Source: JACDAF01 sp036276035
GTDB taxonomy: Bacteria; Chloroflexota; Limnocylindria; P2-11E
DNA: 9,139 nucleotides
Direction of reading: 5' to 3'
Assembly (NCBI GenBank): GCA_036276035.1
Contig: DASUCM010000107.1
Coordinates: forward strand, 1-9,139
Shown: positions 1-7,102 of the stretch, piece after piece
How the letters are laid out: every line of letters starts with the position of its first letter
Position numbering within the stretch: position 1 is the first letter of the stretch
Made by a program: the position numbers and the translations under genes
Notes under the pieces: generated by a model
What the model was told of the DNA's origin: nothing
What the model saw: only the letters and a program-made list of their open reading frames with translations
Database searches by the model: none

Positions 1-755
1 AGGTTGTGCGCGGAGGCGTTATCGCCCTCGGTCTGCGAGGTGAAGATGCGCCGGCGGCGCGCGAGCCCGAGCCGGATGCGTTCGGCGATGAGGGCGAGCT
101 GGATGCCGCGGCCGCGGTAGGCCTCGAAGACGCTGCCCGAGTACAGGCCAGCGACGCCGGGCGAGAGCCAGAGCAGCGCGCTTCCCGCGGGCCTGCCGCC
201 GGCGAAGGGCACGAGCGCCGTCGCGCGGTCCCGCTCGGCGCGGACGTGAGCCGCCGACGCGCGCTCGAAGAGCATGCCGAGGTCCCCGCCGACGTCGAAC
301 CCCACACGCACCGCCTTGCCGAACGTGGCCGGCGCCGCGCGCCGCACGCGCACGCCGGTGATCTCCGGCGCCCGCGGGGCGACCGAGGTCTCGAGCACGT
401 GGATGAGGTGACGCTCGGTCTCGCGCCGGAAGCCCGCGCGCTCGAGGAGACGGACGGCGCTCGCGGGCGCGACGCCCTCGGCGACCTCCACGCGCGCGGG
501 GAGGCCGCGGAGCGCGAAGAAGCGGACGATGCGATCGAGCGCGCGCCGCGACGCTTCGCCGAGCGTGCCGAAGCCGACCGCGCGGTGCAGGAGCGGGATC
601 GGGAAGGCGCGGTCGCTCATGCAGAAGGTGCCGTCGACGGTGCGCACCTCGATGCCGAAACGGCGCGCCATCCGCGTGTCAGCCGGGAACAGCGTCCGCA
701 TCATCGAGGTCTCGTTGCGCTGGAGGGCGCGGGCGAGGTCTGCGCGCGCCGTCAC
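1..755 (-). CDS. GNAT-family N-acetyltransferase, tandem-domain type (3' end cut by window edge)
   Basis: Predicted acetyl-CoA-dependent acyltransferase; substrate unknown. The visible 251 residues look like two GNAT units. The first (about 1-123) is degenerate and ends in a typical GNAT tail (LLERAGFR at about 103-110). The second (about 131-251) carries the acetyl-CoA pyrophosphate-binding loop YRGRGIQ at 213-219, followed by an Arg-rich helix and a T-x(n)-N-x-S-x-x-N pattern at the cut end. The GTG start at 755-753 is chosen because it overlaps the TGA of the FAD subunit gene as GTGA, matching the coupled junctions of the three genes before it; a later ATG (Met18) is the alternative. No strong Shine-Dalgarno sequence precedes it, as expected for re-initiation. 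Being last in a molybdoenzyme operon, it may act on a substrate or product of that enzyme, but this is inference. The C-terminus lies outside the window. Confidence 0.8.
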   Translation of the reverse strand, partial: MTARADLARALQRNETSMMRTLFPADTRMARRFGIEVRTVDGTFCMSDRAFPIPLLHRAVGFGTLGEASRRALDRIVRFFALRGLPARVEVAEGVAPASAVRLLERAGFRRETERHLIHVLETSVAPRAPEITGVRVRRAAPATFGKAVRVGFDVGGDLGMLFERASAAHVRAERDRATALVPFAGGRPAGSALLWLSPGVAGLYSGSVFEAYRGRGIQLALIAERIRLGLARRRRIFTSQTEGDNASAHN

Positions 756-1723
756 TGCGCCAGGGACAGCAGGGTGCGGCGCACGAGCTCGCCGGCGAGC
801 GGGACCTTGTACGCGTTCTGCGGGAGCGGCTCCGCCCCCTCGAGCGCGAGCGCGCCGGCCCGCGCGCAGGCGGCCTCGTCGAGCGCGCGGCCCTCGAGGA
901 AGGCTTCGGCCGCGCCCGCGCGCCACGGGACCGGGGCGACGCCGCCGAGGACGATGCGCAGGTCGCGCGCCACGCCGCCCTTCAGGCGCGCGCTCGCCGC
1001 GACGGAGACGAGCGCGAAGCTCCAGGCCTTGCGGTCCATCTGCTTGGCGAACGCCCCCGCCCGCGCGAGCGCGGCCTCGGGGACGCGCACGCTCACGATG
1101 ACCTCGCCCGGCCGGATCGAGTGCTCGCGCCGCTGCGAGCCGTGCGGGACGACGAAGAGCTCCTGCACGCCGAGCTCGCGCGCCGCGCGCGCGCTGCGCA
1201 GCTCGACGGTCGCGTCGAGCGCGATGAGGGCGGGCGCGAGGTCGCTCGGCGACGCGATGATGCACTCGCGTGCACCGACGACCGCGTGGTACTGGTGCTC
1301 GCCCTCGCGTGCGAAACAGCGGCTGCCACCCTTCAGCCAGCACTCGAACGCGTCGTCGCGGTAGTACCAGCAGCGGTTGCGCTGCAGGAGGTTCCCGCCG
1401 ACGGTGCCCATCGCGCGCAGCTGCGGGGTCGCCGCGTCGGCGAGCGATGCCGGGAGGATCGGGAGGACGCGCCGCAGCTCCTCGGACGACTCCAGCTCCG
1501 CGAGGGGCGTCAGCGCGCCGATCCGCACGCCCTTGCCGCGCTCGCGCTGCCAGCCCTGAAGGTCCTCGACCTGCGTGAGGTCGACGATCCGCTCCGGCTC
1601 CGCGACGCCCGCCTTCATCAGCCCGAGGAGGTCCGTGCCGCCGGCCATGGCCGTCGTGTCCGGGCCGAGGAGCCGCAGCGCGTCGCCGAGCGAGCGCGGC
1701 CGCGCGAGCGAGAACGGCCTCAA
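752..1723 (-). CDS. FAD-binding subunit of a xanthine oxidase-family molybdenum hydroxylase (PaoB/YagS-like, predicted extra [4Fe-4S])
   Basis: 323 aa, normal for this subunit (CoxM/XdhB/PaoB family). It carries electrons from the molybdenum site and [2Fe-2S] clusters through FAD to the acceptor. The two FAD-contact motifs of the family are visible: AGGTDLL at 27-33 and TVGGN at 107-111. Directly after the second lies an insert with Cys118, Cys128, Cys136 and Cys154, beginning NLLQRNRCWYYRD. Four cysteines at this place bind a [4Fe-4S] cluster in E. coli PaoB and in 4-hydroxybenzoyl-CoA reductase beta; CoxM and XdhB lack them. The C-terminal CO dehydrogenase flavoprotein-like domain covers about 220-323. 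The start is a TTG at 1723-1721 overlapping the TGA of the molybdopterin subunit gene (TTGA). It gives the expected N-terminus MRPFSLARPRSL, and no ATG or GTG lies nearby. Subunit identity is firm; the cluster is inferred from homology. Confidence 0.93.
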   Translation of the reverse strand: MRPFSLARPRSLGDALRLLGPDTTAMAGGTDLLGLMKAGVAEPERIVDLTQVEDLQGWQRERGKGVRIGALTPLAELESSEELRRVLPILPASLADAATPQLRAMGTVGGNLLQRNRCWYYRDDAFECWLKGGSRCFAREGEHQYHAVVGARECIIASPSDLAPALIALDATVELRSARAARELGVQELFVVPHGSQRREHSIRPGEVIVSVRVPEAALARAGAFAKQMDRKAWSFALVSVAASARLKGGVARDLRIVLGGVAPVPWRAGAAEAFLEGRALDEAACARAGALALEGAEPLPQNAYKVPLAGELVRRTLLSLAQ

Positions 1724-3993
1724 CGCTCGCGCTCGGCGAGCGCCGCGAGCACCCGGCGCGGCGTCATGGGCGTGGTGCGCACGCGGGCCCCGGTCGCGTT
1801 CGCGATGGCGTTCGCGATCGCCGCGGCGGTCGGGATGATCGGCGGCTCGCCGAGCCCCTTCACGCCGAGGTTGTTCGCCTTCGTGTCCGGAACGTCGGTG
1901 AAGCGCACGACGATCGGCGGCACGTCGCGCACCGTCGGCACCTTGTACTCCTCGAGATCGGCGTTCAGGACGCGCCCGCTGCGCCGGTCGAGGACGCGCT
2001 CCTCGGTGAGCGCGAAGCCGAGCGCCTGGATGACGCCGCCCTCGACCTGCGATGCCGCCGTCATCGGGTTCACGATCCGCCCGATGTCGTGCACGGCGAC
2101 GATCTTCTCGATGAAGATCTCGCCGGTGCCCGTGTCCACCTCGAGCAGCACGAAGTGCGCGCCGAACGTGTTCAGCGAGACCTTCGCCGGGTTCGGGTGC
2201 CGGCTCCCCTTCCCGATGACCGTGTAGTTCTGCAGCTCGTCGAAGATCTCCTTGATCGGCTTGCGCGCGCCCTTGCTCACGATCTTCCCGCCCTCGACCC
2301 GCAGCTCCGTCTTGCGCACCTCCATGAGGCCGGAGGCGGCGCCGAGCAGCTGCTCGCGCGCGTCGGCGGCGGCGAGGCGCACCGCGGGACCGACCGAGGC
2401 CGCGGTGAGCGAGCCAGCGGAGATCGGGCCGTACGGCGCGTCGGTGTCGCCGATCTCGACGCGCACGTCGCCGACGCGGACGCCGAGCTCCTCCGCGCAG
2501 ATCTGCGCGAGGATCGTGCGCGTCCCGGTGCCGATCTCCTGCGTCCCCGAGCGGACGACCGCGGTGCCGTCGGGGTTCAGGTGCACGGTCGCGTACGCGG
2601 GCGGGCCGCCGCCGCCGAACCAGATCTGCGACGCCATGCCCATCCCGCGCCGGCGCTGCGGGGTGGATCCGCGCGTGCCGCCCGGCTTGCGCTTCGACCA
2701 GCCGATCGCCTCGGCGCCGATGTCGTAGCACTCGAGGAGCCGCTTCTGCGTGTAGCGCACCTTCATGACGCCGTCGGTCCGGGCGTGGTGCTTGCGGCGC
2801 AGCTCGAGCGGGTCGACGCCCGCCCGGTCGGCAAGCTCGTCGAGCGCGCACTCGAGCGCGAAGGTCCCCTCGAGGTACCCGGGCGCGCGGAACGCCGAGA
2901 GCGCGCCCGCGTTCGTGACGACGCGGTACGACTTGGTGCTGAGGTCCTTGACGTCGTAGAGCGTGTTCGTCGGGCCGGTGGGGTCGGCGACCCAGCGTCC
3001 CTGGCCGGAGTTCGACCACGAGAGGTGCTCGAGGCCGCTGATGCGGCCGCGCTTCCAGCCGACGCGGACGCGCTGCAGCGTCGCGGAGCGGTTCCCGGCC
3101 GCGAGGTTCTCCTCCTCCCGCGTGAGGACGCAGCGGACCGGCGCGCCGGTCATCCGCGCGAAGAGCGCGGCGACGATCGTGTACTTGCCGATCCCGCCCT
3201 TCGAGCCGAAGCCGCCGCCCATGTAGTCGCAGATGACGCGGAGCTTCGAGTACGGCAGCGCGAGCGCGGCCTGCAGGCCCTGGCGCACCCCGAAGACGTG
3301 CTGCGTCGACTCCCACACGGTGAGGCGCTCGCCGTCCCAGTGCGCGACCGCGCCGTGGGTCTCGAGGCTGTTGTGCAGCTGCGTCGAGGTGCGGTAGGTC
3401 CGGTCGACGACGATGGCCGCCTGCTCGAGCGCGCGCTTCGCGTCGCCGCGCGAGTGCGAGCCGGAGACGCTCACGTTCCCCTTCTCCTCGAGGCGGGGCG
3501 CGCCCTCGGCGATGGCGTCCTCGAGATCGACGACGTGCGGGAGCACCTCGTAGTCCACCTCGATGAGGCGGAGGGCGGCGTCCGCGGCCTCAGCGGTATC
3601 GGCGCACACCGCCGCGACCTCGTCCCCGACGAAGCGCACCTCCGCGCGGAAGATCGTCTCCTCGCCGCGGAACGCGGCCTTCGGCGCGTTGAAGCGGTGG
3701 AGCACCGCGCGGACGCCCGGCGCGGTGAGCGCACGGCTCGCGTCGACGCGGTCGACCCGCGCGCGGGCGTGCGGGCTGCGCAGGAAGCGCGCGTGCAGCA
3801 TCCCGGGGAGCTGGAGGTCGTGCGTGTAGCGGGCGCGGCCGGTGACGCGCTGGGCGCCGTCGACGCGCGGGGTGCGCGCGCCGACGATCGTCGTCTCGCC
3901 GGTCCAGCCGGGCAGGTCCTTGCCGTCGACGAGCGCGAGCTCGTCGCTCATGCGCCCCTCGATCTCGACGGTCGTGCGGACGATGCGGCTCAT
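1720..3993 (-). CDS. Molybdopterin-binding catalytic subunit of a xanthine oxidase-family hydroxylase (PaoC/YagR-like)
   Basis: 757 aa, the usual size for a stand-alone large subunit. It holds the molybdenum cofactor and hydroxylates an aldehyde or heteroaromatic carbon using water. The N-terminal aldehyde oxidase/xanthine dehydrogenase a/b hammerhead domain spans about 35-150; cofactor-binding domains follow. Visible motifs: Gln231 in STQHVFG (Mo-oxo contact in the family), GGGFGSK at 259-265, FRAPG at 368-372, GTQEIGTG at 483-490, and GLGEP with Glu716, the position of the catalytic base in xanthine oxidase. The CO dehydrogenase active-site loop (VAYRCSFR) is absent, so this is not CoxL. 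FRAPG and the GLGEPPIIP region resemble the PaoC/YagR group. The true substrate cannot be read from sequence. The ATG at 3993 shares one base with the stop of the [2Fe-2S] gene (TGATG). No Tat signal is visible. No XdhC/PaoD cofactor-insertion chaperone is in the window; it could lie beyond the left edge. Confidence 0.94.
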   Translation of the reverse strand: MSRIVRTTVEIEGRMSDELALVDGKDLPGWTGETTIVGARTPRVDGAQRVTGRARYTHDLQLPGMLHARFLRSPHARARVDRVDASRALTAPGVRAVLHRFNAPKAAFRGEETIFRAEVRFVGDEVAAVCADTAEAADAALRLIEVDYEVLPHVVDLEDAIAEGAPRLEEKGNVSVSGSHSRGDAKRALEQAAIVVDRTYRTSTQLHNSLETHGAVAHWDGERLTVWESTQHVFGVRQGLQAALALPYSKLRVICDYMGGGFGSKGGIGKYTIVAALFARMTGAPVRCVLTREEENLAAGNRSATLQRVRVGWKRGRISGLEHLSWSNSGQGRWVADPTGPTNTLYDVKDLSTKSYRVVTNAGALSAFRAPGYLEGTFALECALDELADRAGVDPLELRRKHHARTDGVMKVRYTQKRLLECYDIGAEAIGWSKRKPGGTRGSTPQRRRGMGMASQIWFGGGGPPAYATVHLNPDGTAVVRSGTQEIGTGTRTILAQICAEELGVRVGDVRVEIGDTDAPYGPISAGSLTAASVGPAVRLAAADAREQLLGAASGLMEVRKTELRVEGGKIVSKGARKPIKEIFDELQNYTVIGKGSRHPNPAKVSLNTFGAHFVLLEVDTGTGEIFIEKIVAVHDIGRIVNPMTAASQVEGGVIQALGFALTEERVLDRRSGRVLNADLEEYKVPTVRDVPPIVVRFTDVPDTKANNLGVKGLGEPPIIPTAAAIANAIANATGARVRTTPMTPRRVLAALAERER

Positions 3994-4505
3994 CAGCGCT
4001 GCTTCTTCGCGGCCGCGACGCCCGCCGCCACGATGTTCGGGTAGGCGCCGCAGCGGCAGAGGTTGCCGGTGACCGCGCGCGTGACCTCCTCGGCGGTCGG
4101 CGCGTCGTTCTCGCGCAGGAGCCCGACGATCGACATCACCTGCCCGGGCGTGCAGAACCCGCACTGGAAGGCGTCGTGGTCGATGAAGGCCTGCTGCACG
4201 GGGTGGAGCGTGCCGTCGCGCCCGAGGCCCTCGACGGTCTCCACCTGCCGGCCCGCGCAGGAGTGCGCGAGCGTCATGCACGAGTAGATCGCGCGGCCGT
4301 CGACGAGCACCGTGCACGCCCCGCAGGTCCCCTCGTCGCAGACCTTCTTCGTGCCGGTGAGCCCGAGGTCCTCCCGCAGGGCGTCCAGGAGCGTCCGGTG
4401 CGGCGGCACGCGGAGCGCGACGGGGCGCCCGTTCACCTCGAGCGCGACGTCGGCGGGCCCGGGCCCGGCGAACGCGCCGGTAGGGCCGGAAGGGCGGTCG
4501 GGCAT
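3993..4505 (-). CDS. [2Fe-2S] subunit of a xanthine oxidase-family molybdenum hydroxylase (CoxS/PaoA-like)
   Basis: 170 aa, typical for this small electron-transfer subunit. The N-terminal plant-type ferredoxin domain (about 19-90) has Cys56, Cys61, Cys64 and Cys76 (C-x4-C-x2-C-x11-C). The C-terminal helical domain has Cys115, Cys118, Cys150 and Cys152 (CGFC and CRC), the second cluster site nearest the molybdenum. All eight ligands are present. It passes electrons from the molybdopterin subunit to the FAD subunit. E. coli PaoA, in the related periplasmic enzyme, has a Tat leader. Here the N-terminus (MPDRPSGPTGAFAGPGPADV) has no twin arginine or hydrophobic stretch, so the enzyme is probably cytoplasmic. 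This is the first gene of the operon. The ATG at 4505 lacks a Shine-Dalgarno sequence but has a TACCAT box 7 nt upstream, which could mean a leaderless message. In-frame codons continue upstream but lie in the divergent gene, so this start is preferred. Confidence 0.94.
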   Translation of the reverse strand: MPDRPSGPTGAFAGPGPADVALEVNGRPVALRVPPHRTLLDALREDLGLTGTKKVCDEGTCGACTVLVDGRAIYSCMTLAHSCAGRQVETVEGLGRDGTLHPVQQAFIDHDAFQCGFCTPGQVMSIVGLLRENDAPTAEEVTRAVTGNLCRCGAYPNIVAAGVAAAKKQR

Positions 4506-4550
4506 GACCAGGATGGTATGGTCGCCGACGGGGGAGCGCCGGAGGTGGCG
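4506..4550. promoter_or_regulatory. Divergent intergenic region, candidate back-to-back promoters and operator
   Basis: Only 45 bp separate the start of the [2Fe-2S] gene (leftward) from the ATG of the GHKL ATPase gene (rightward). Within it, 4513-4522 is locally less GC-rich. It holds a leftward -10-like TACCAT (plus-strand ATGGTA at 4513-4518) and an overlapping rightward TATGGT (4517-4522), each matching four of six TATAAT positions. An inverted repeat, GACCA (4506-4510) with TGGTC (4519-4523) around an 8-bp spacer, brackets them and could be an operator. No convincing -35 box is seen on either strand; any -35 would fall inside the neighbouring coding sequence. Promoter position is a guess from pattern only. 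Confidence 0.3.
4541..4545 (+). promoter_or_regulatory. Shine-Dalgarno sequence deciding the GHKL ATPase start
   Basis: GGAGG lies 5 nt before the ATG at 4551. It is the clearest ribosome binding site in the window. It favours this ATG over an in-frame ATG at 4518 and a GTG at 4545, the latter overlapping the site itself. Confidence 0.7.
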
Positions 4551-6206
4551 ATGGCGCTCGACACGAGAGAAGAGGCACCGCGGCTCCTCGCCGACGCCGG
4601 CGAGCCGCTCGAGGTGGTCACGCACGTCGGCCGCGACGTGCTCGCGAACGCCGCCCACTTCGCGACGGTGCCGAAGGCCGTCCACGAGTACGTCTCGAAT
4701 TCCATCGACGCGACGCCGCCCGGCCGCGCCTGCACGGTGCACGTCGACATCGCGGCGAGCGGGCCGCAGCGGCGCATCACGATCGTCGACGACGCGTCGG
4801 GGATGTCACGGGACCTCCTCCGTGCGTTCTTCACGATGCACGGGGAGAACGTGCAGCGACGCGCCGGCCGCAAGGTCCGCGGCCGCTTCGGCACCGGCAA
4901 GATCGCGGCGTTCGGGCGCGCCGACCGGCTGCGCGTCGACACGGTGCAGCGCGGACTGCGCAACGTCGTCGAGCTCACGAAGGCCGACCTCGAGACGGCC
5001 CGCCCGGGACGGCCGATCCGCGTCCGCGAGCTCTCCGTCGACGAGCCGACGGACGATCCGGACGGCACGCGCGTCTCGATCGAGGGCCTGCACCGCGGGA
5101 CGCGCGTCGACCGCGCGGAGATCGTCCGCTACCTGCAGCGCCAGCTCGGGCGCCACCTCGTGCAGCATCGCGTCTACGTCGAGGGCGAGCGTGTCGCCTA
5201 CGCGCCGCCCGACGCGGAGGAGGAGCAACGCTTCGTCTCGCCCCCGCCCCTCACGGCGCTCGCGGGCGGGCCGCTCGAGCTCGTCGTGCGCATCGCCGCC
5301 CGCCCGCTCACGCCCGAGGAGAACGGCATCGCGGTGCTGTGCAACGGCTTCCTGAACGCGATGACGCTCGCGGGCTGCGAGGGCAAGCCGGAAGCGCAGT
5401 ACCTCTTCGGTGAGCTCGAGGCCGCGGTCCTCGACGACGACACCTCTCCCGTGCCGGCGTTCCTCGCGACGCGCGACCTCACGCTGAACCCGTGGCATCC
5501 GACCGTCGCGGAGCTGCTGCCGTGGCTGCGCGCCTCCATCGAGACGGTGCGGAAGGAGCTCGTCCGGCGCGCGGGCGATCGCCGCCGCGCCGCGGAGCAG
5601 CAGGAGCTCGAGCAGCTGGGGAGCGACATCAGCACGCTGCTGAACGCGATCTACCGGGGCGAGCGCGTGCGCCTCGTGAAGGACGCGCCGCAGGCCGTCC
5701 TCCCCGCGCCGGTCGAGCCGCCGCCCGCGCCGCCGCCGCAGCGGGGGCCGCGCGCCGCGAGACGCGACAAGGGAGTGCCTCGCGGGCCGCGACCGGCACC
5801 TGCGCCCGTCGAGCCGGCCCCGGCCGTCGAGGCGGCAGCGCCGGGGCTCGGCGGCGGCGGCACGTACGGGACGTTCCAGGTCCTCTTCCGGCACGCCGGC
5901 GAGGCGAGCCCGCGCGCGTTCTACCGCCCCGAGGAGCGCGGCATCGTCATGAACCTCGACCACCCCGAGGCGATCGCGTCGCTCCGGAACGGCGGACCGA
6001 ACTCGCCGTTCTTCGCGCACTACTGCTATCGGACCGCGATGGAGGAGTTCACGCTCGCGATGGTCGCGGACCTCGGCTACCCGGACGCGCCGGAGATCGC
6101 GCGGGAGATCCGCGAGCGATCCGACAAGTACTCCCGCCAGTTCGCGCCGGCGATCCTCCGGCTCGCCCTCGGCGGGGACGACGCAGAGACCACGCCCGGC
6201 GACTGA
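4551..6206 (+). CDS. GHKL-fold ATPase (Hsp90/MutL/MORC-type) with Pro-rich linker and unrecognised C-terminal domain
   Basis: 551 aa. An N-terminal GHKL (HATPase_c) domain covers about 20-200. The N-box is HEYVSNSIDA (Glu46, Asn50, Asp53), the G1 box VDDASGM (79-85), and the G2 lid GRFGTGK (111-117). A general-base-type Glu plus these boxes resemble the Hsp90/MutL/MORC branch rather than histidine kinases; no H-box or receiver domain is present. Residues about 205-340 could be the S5-like transducer domain that usually follows, and about 332-365 is charged and helical. A Pro/Ala/Arg-rich linker (about 378-435) precedes a conserved-looking domain (about 437-545) containing MNLDHP and a helix rich in Glu and Arg. 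I cannot name that domain. Role unknown: chaperone-like, DNA-associated or defence functions are all possible. The start is set by GGAGG at 4541. It heads a plus-strand cluster, with the next gene 17 bp away. Confidence 0.85.
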   Translation: MALDTREEAPRLLADAGEPLEVVTHVGRDVLANAAHFATVPKAVHEYVSNSIDATPPGRACTVHVDIAASGPQRRITIVDDASGMSRDLLRAFFTMHGENVQRRAGRKVRGRFGTGKIAAFGRADRLRVDTVQRGLRNVVELTKADLETARPGRPIRVRELSVDEPTDDPDGTRVSIEGLHRGTRVDRAEIVRYLQRQLGRHLVQHRVYVEGERVAYAPPDAEEEQRFVSPPPLTALAGGPLELVVRIAARPLTPEENGIAVLCNGFLNAMTLAGCEGKPEAQYLFGELEAAVLDDDTSPVPAFLATRDLTLNPWHPTVAELLPWLRASIETVRKELVRRAGDRRRAAEQQELEQLGSDISTLLNAIYRGERVRLVKDAPQAVLPAPVEPPPAPPPQRGPRAARRDKGVPRGPRPAPAPVEPAPAVEAAAPGLGGGGTYGTFQVLFRHAGEASPRAFYRPEERGIVMNLDHPEAIASLRNGGPNSPFFAHYCYRTAMEEFTLAMVADLGYPDAPEIAREIRERSDKYSRQFAPAILRLALGGDDAETTPGD

Positions 6207-6223
6207 CGGGTACCCTTCCGCGC

Positions 6224-7102
6224 GTGAGCATCCAGCGCGTCGGCGTCGTCGGCTTCGGTCTCATGGGCTCCGGCATCGCGCAGGTCTGCGCGCAGGCGGG
6301 GTACGACGTGCTCGCCCGCGACGTCGAGCAGCGCTTCCTCGACAAGGGCTTCGAGCGCATCGACTCGTCGCTCGCCCGCATGACGAAGGGCGGCAAGCTC
6401 AGCGAGGAGGACGCGAAGGCGGCGCGCGGGCGGATCCGCGGCACGACGTCCCTTGCCGACCTCACCGACCGGGATCTCGTCATCGAGGCGGTGATCGAGG
6501 TCATCGACGCGAAGAAGGCGGTCTGGGACGAGCTCGACAGGGTGTGCGGCCCCGGGACGATCTTCGCCTCGAACACCTCGAGCCTGACCATCGTCGAGAT
6601 GGCCGCGAAGACGAAGCGGCCCGACAAGTTCGCCGGCCTGCACTTCTTCAATCCCGCGCCGGTGATGCCCCTCGTCGAGATCGTGCGCGCGATCACGACG
6701 AGCGACGAGACGGTCGAGAGCCTGCGCGCGTTCGTCACCTCGCTCGGGAAGACCGGCGTCGTCTGCAAGGACACGCCGGGCTTCATCGTGAACCGGCTGA
6801 TGGTCCCCTACCTCCTCGGCGCGATCCGCGCGCTCGAGCAGGGCGTCGCGAGCGCGGAGGAGATCGACCAGGCCGTGAAGCTCGGGCTCCGCCACCCGAT
6901 GGGGCCGTTCGAGCTGCTGGACTACACCGGCCTCGACATCAACCTGCACGTCGCGGAGATCTTCTTCGACGAGTTCAAGGACCCGAACATGGCGCCCCCA
7001 GCGCTCCTGAAGCGGATGGTGCTCGCCGGCCGCCTCGGGGCGAAGACCGGGCGCGGCTTCTACGAGTACGACGAGAAGGGCCAGCGCAAGCCGTCGAAGT
7101 GA
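6224..7102 (+). CDS. hbd: 3-hydroxybutyryl-CoA dehydrogenase (3-hydroxyacyl-CoA dehydrogenase family)
   Basis: 292 aa, close to the usual 280-295 for the stand-alone enzyme. It oxidises (S)-3-hydroxyacyl-CoA to 3-oxoacyl-CoA with NAD(P), reversibly, in the cytoplasm (beta-oxidation, aromatic ring-cleavage products, or butyrate/PHB metabolism). The N-terminal Rossmann domain carries VGVVGFGLMGSGIA (6-19, glycine motif GxGxxG at 10-15). Catalytic residues align by spacing with human HAD1: Ser119 in SNTSSL, His140 in GLHFFNP, Glu152, and Asn190 in PGFIVNR. The C-terminal dimerisation domain (about 183-285) includes LRHPMGPFELLDYTGLD and the terminal KTGRGFYEY signature. It starts with GTG at 6224, 17 bp after the GHKL ATPase stop, with only a weak ACGGGT upstream. 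Its stop overlaps the next gene (GTGA). It is unfused: no crotonase domain is attached. Substrate chain length cannot be told from sequence. Confidence 0.95.
   Translation: MSIQRVGVVGFGLMGSGIAQVCAQAGYDVLARDVEQRFLDKGFERIDSSLARMTKGGKLSEEDAKAARGRIRGTTSLADLTDRDLVIEAVIEVIDAKKAVWDELDRVCGPGTIFASNTSSLTIVEMAAKTKRPDKFAGLHFFNPAPVMPLVEIVRAITTSDETVESLRAFVTSLGKTGVVCKDTPGFIVNRLMVPYLLGAIRALEQGVASAEEIDQAVKLGLRHPMGPFELLDYTGLDINLHVAEIFFDEFKDPNMAPPALLKRMVLAGRLGAKTGRGFYEYDEKGQRKPSK

Noticed and set aside
6..1364. Long open plus-strand frame opposite the GNAT and FAD subunit genes
   Set aside because: The translation is low-complexity Arg/Ala/Glu-rich with no family motif. It is the complement of two well-conserved genes, and open antisense frames are expected at this GC content.
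2089..4044. 651-codon open plus-strand frame opposite the molybdopterin subunit gene
   Set aside because: Arg/Ala/Asp/Leu-rich with no recognisable domain. The minus strand carries a full set of molybdopterin-subunit motifs over the same stretch.
752..4505. Aerobic CO dehydrogenase (coxSLM)
   Set aside because: Subunit order fits, but the large subunit lacks the VAYRCSFR active-site loop and has FRAPG instead. The FAD subunit has the extra cysteine insert not found in CoxM.
5695..5860. Repeat-like GCC/CCG-rich stretch
   Set aside because: It encodes the Pro/Ala-rich linker of the GHKL ATPase in frame. No exact repeat unit with regular spacing is present.
4806..6020. 404-codon open minus-strand frame opposite the GHKL ATPase gene
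   Set aside because: No motif and shadow-like composition. The plus strand has a Shine-Dalgarno sequence and a complete GHKL ATP site.
4551..6206. Histidine kinase
   Set aside because: It shares the GHKL ATP site only. There is no H-box histidine region ahead of it and no sensor or transmembrane segment.
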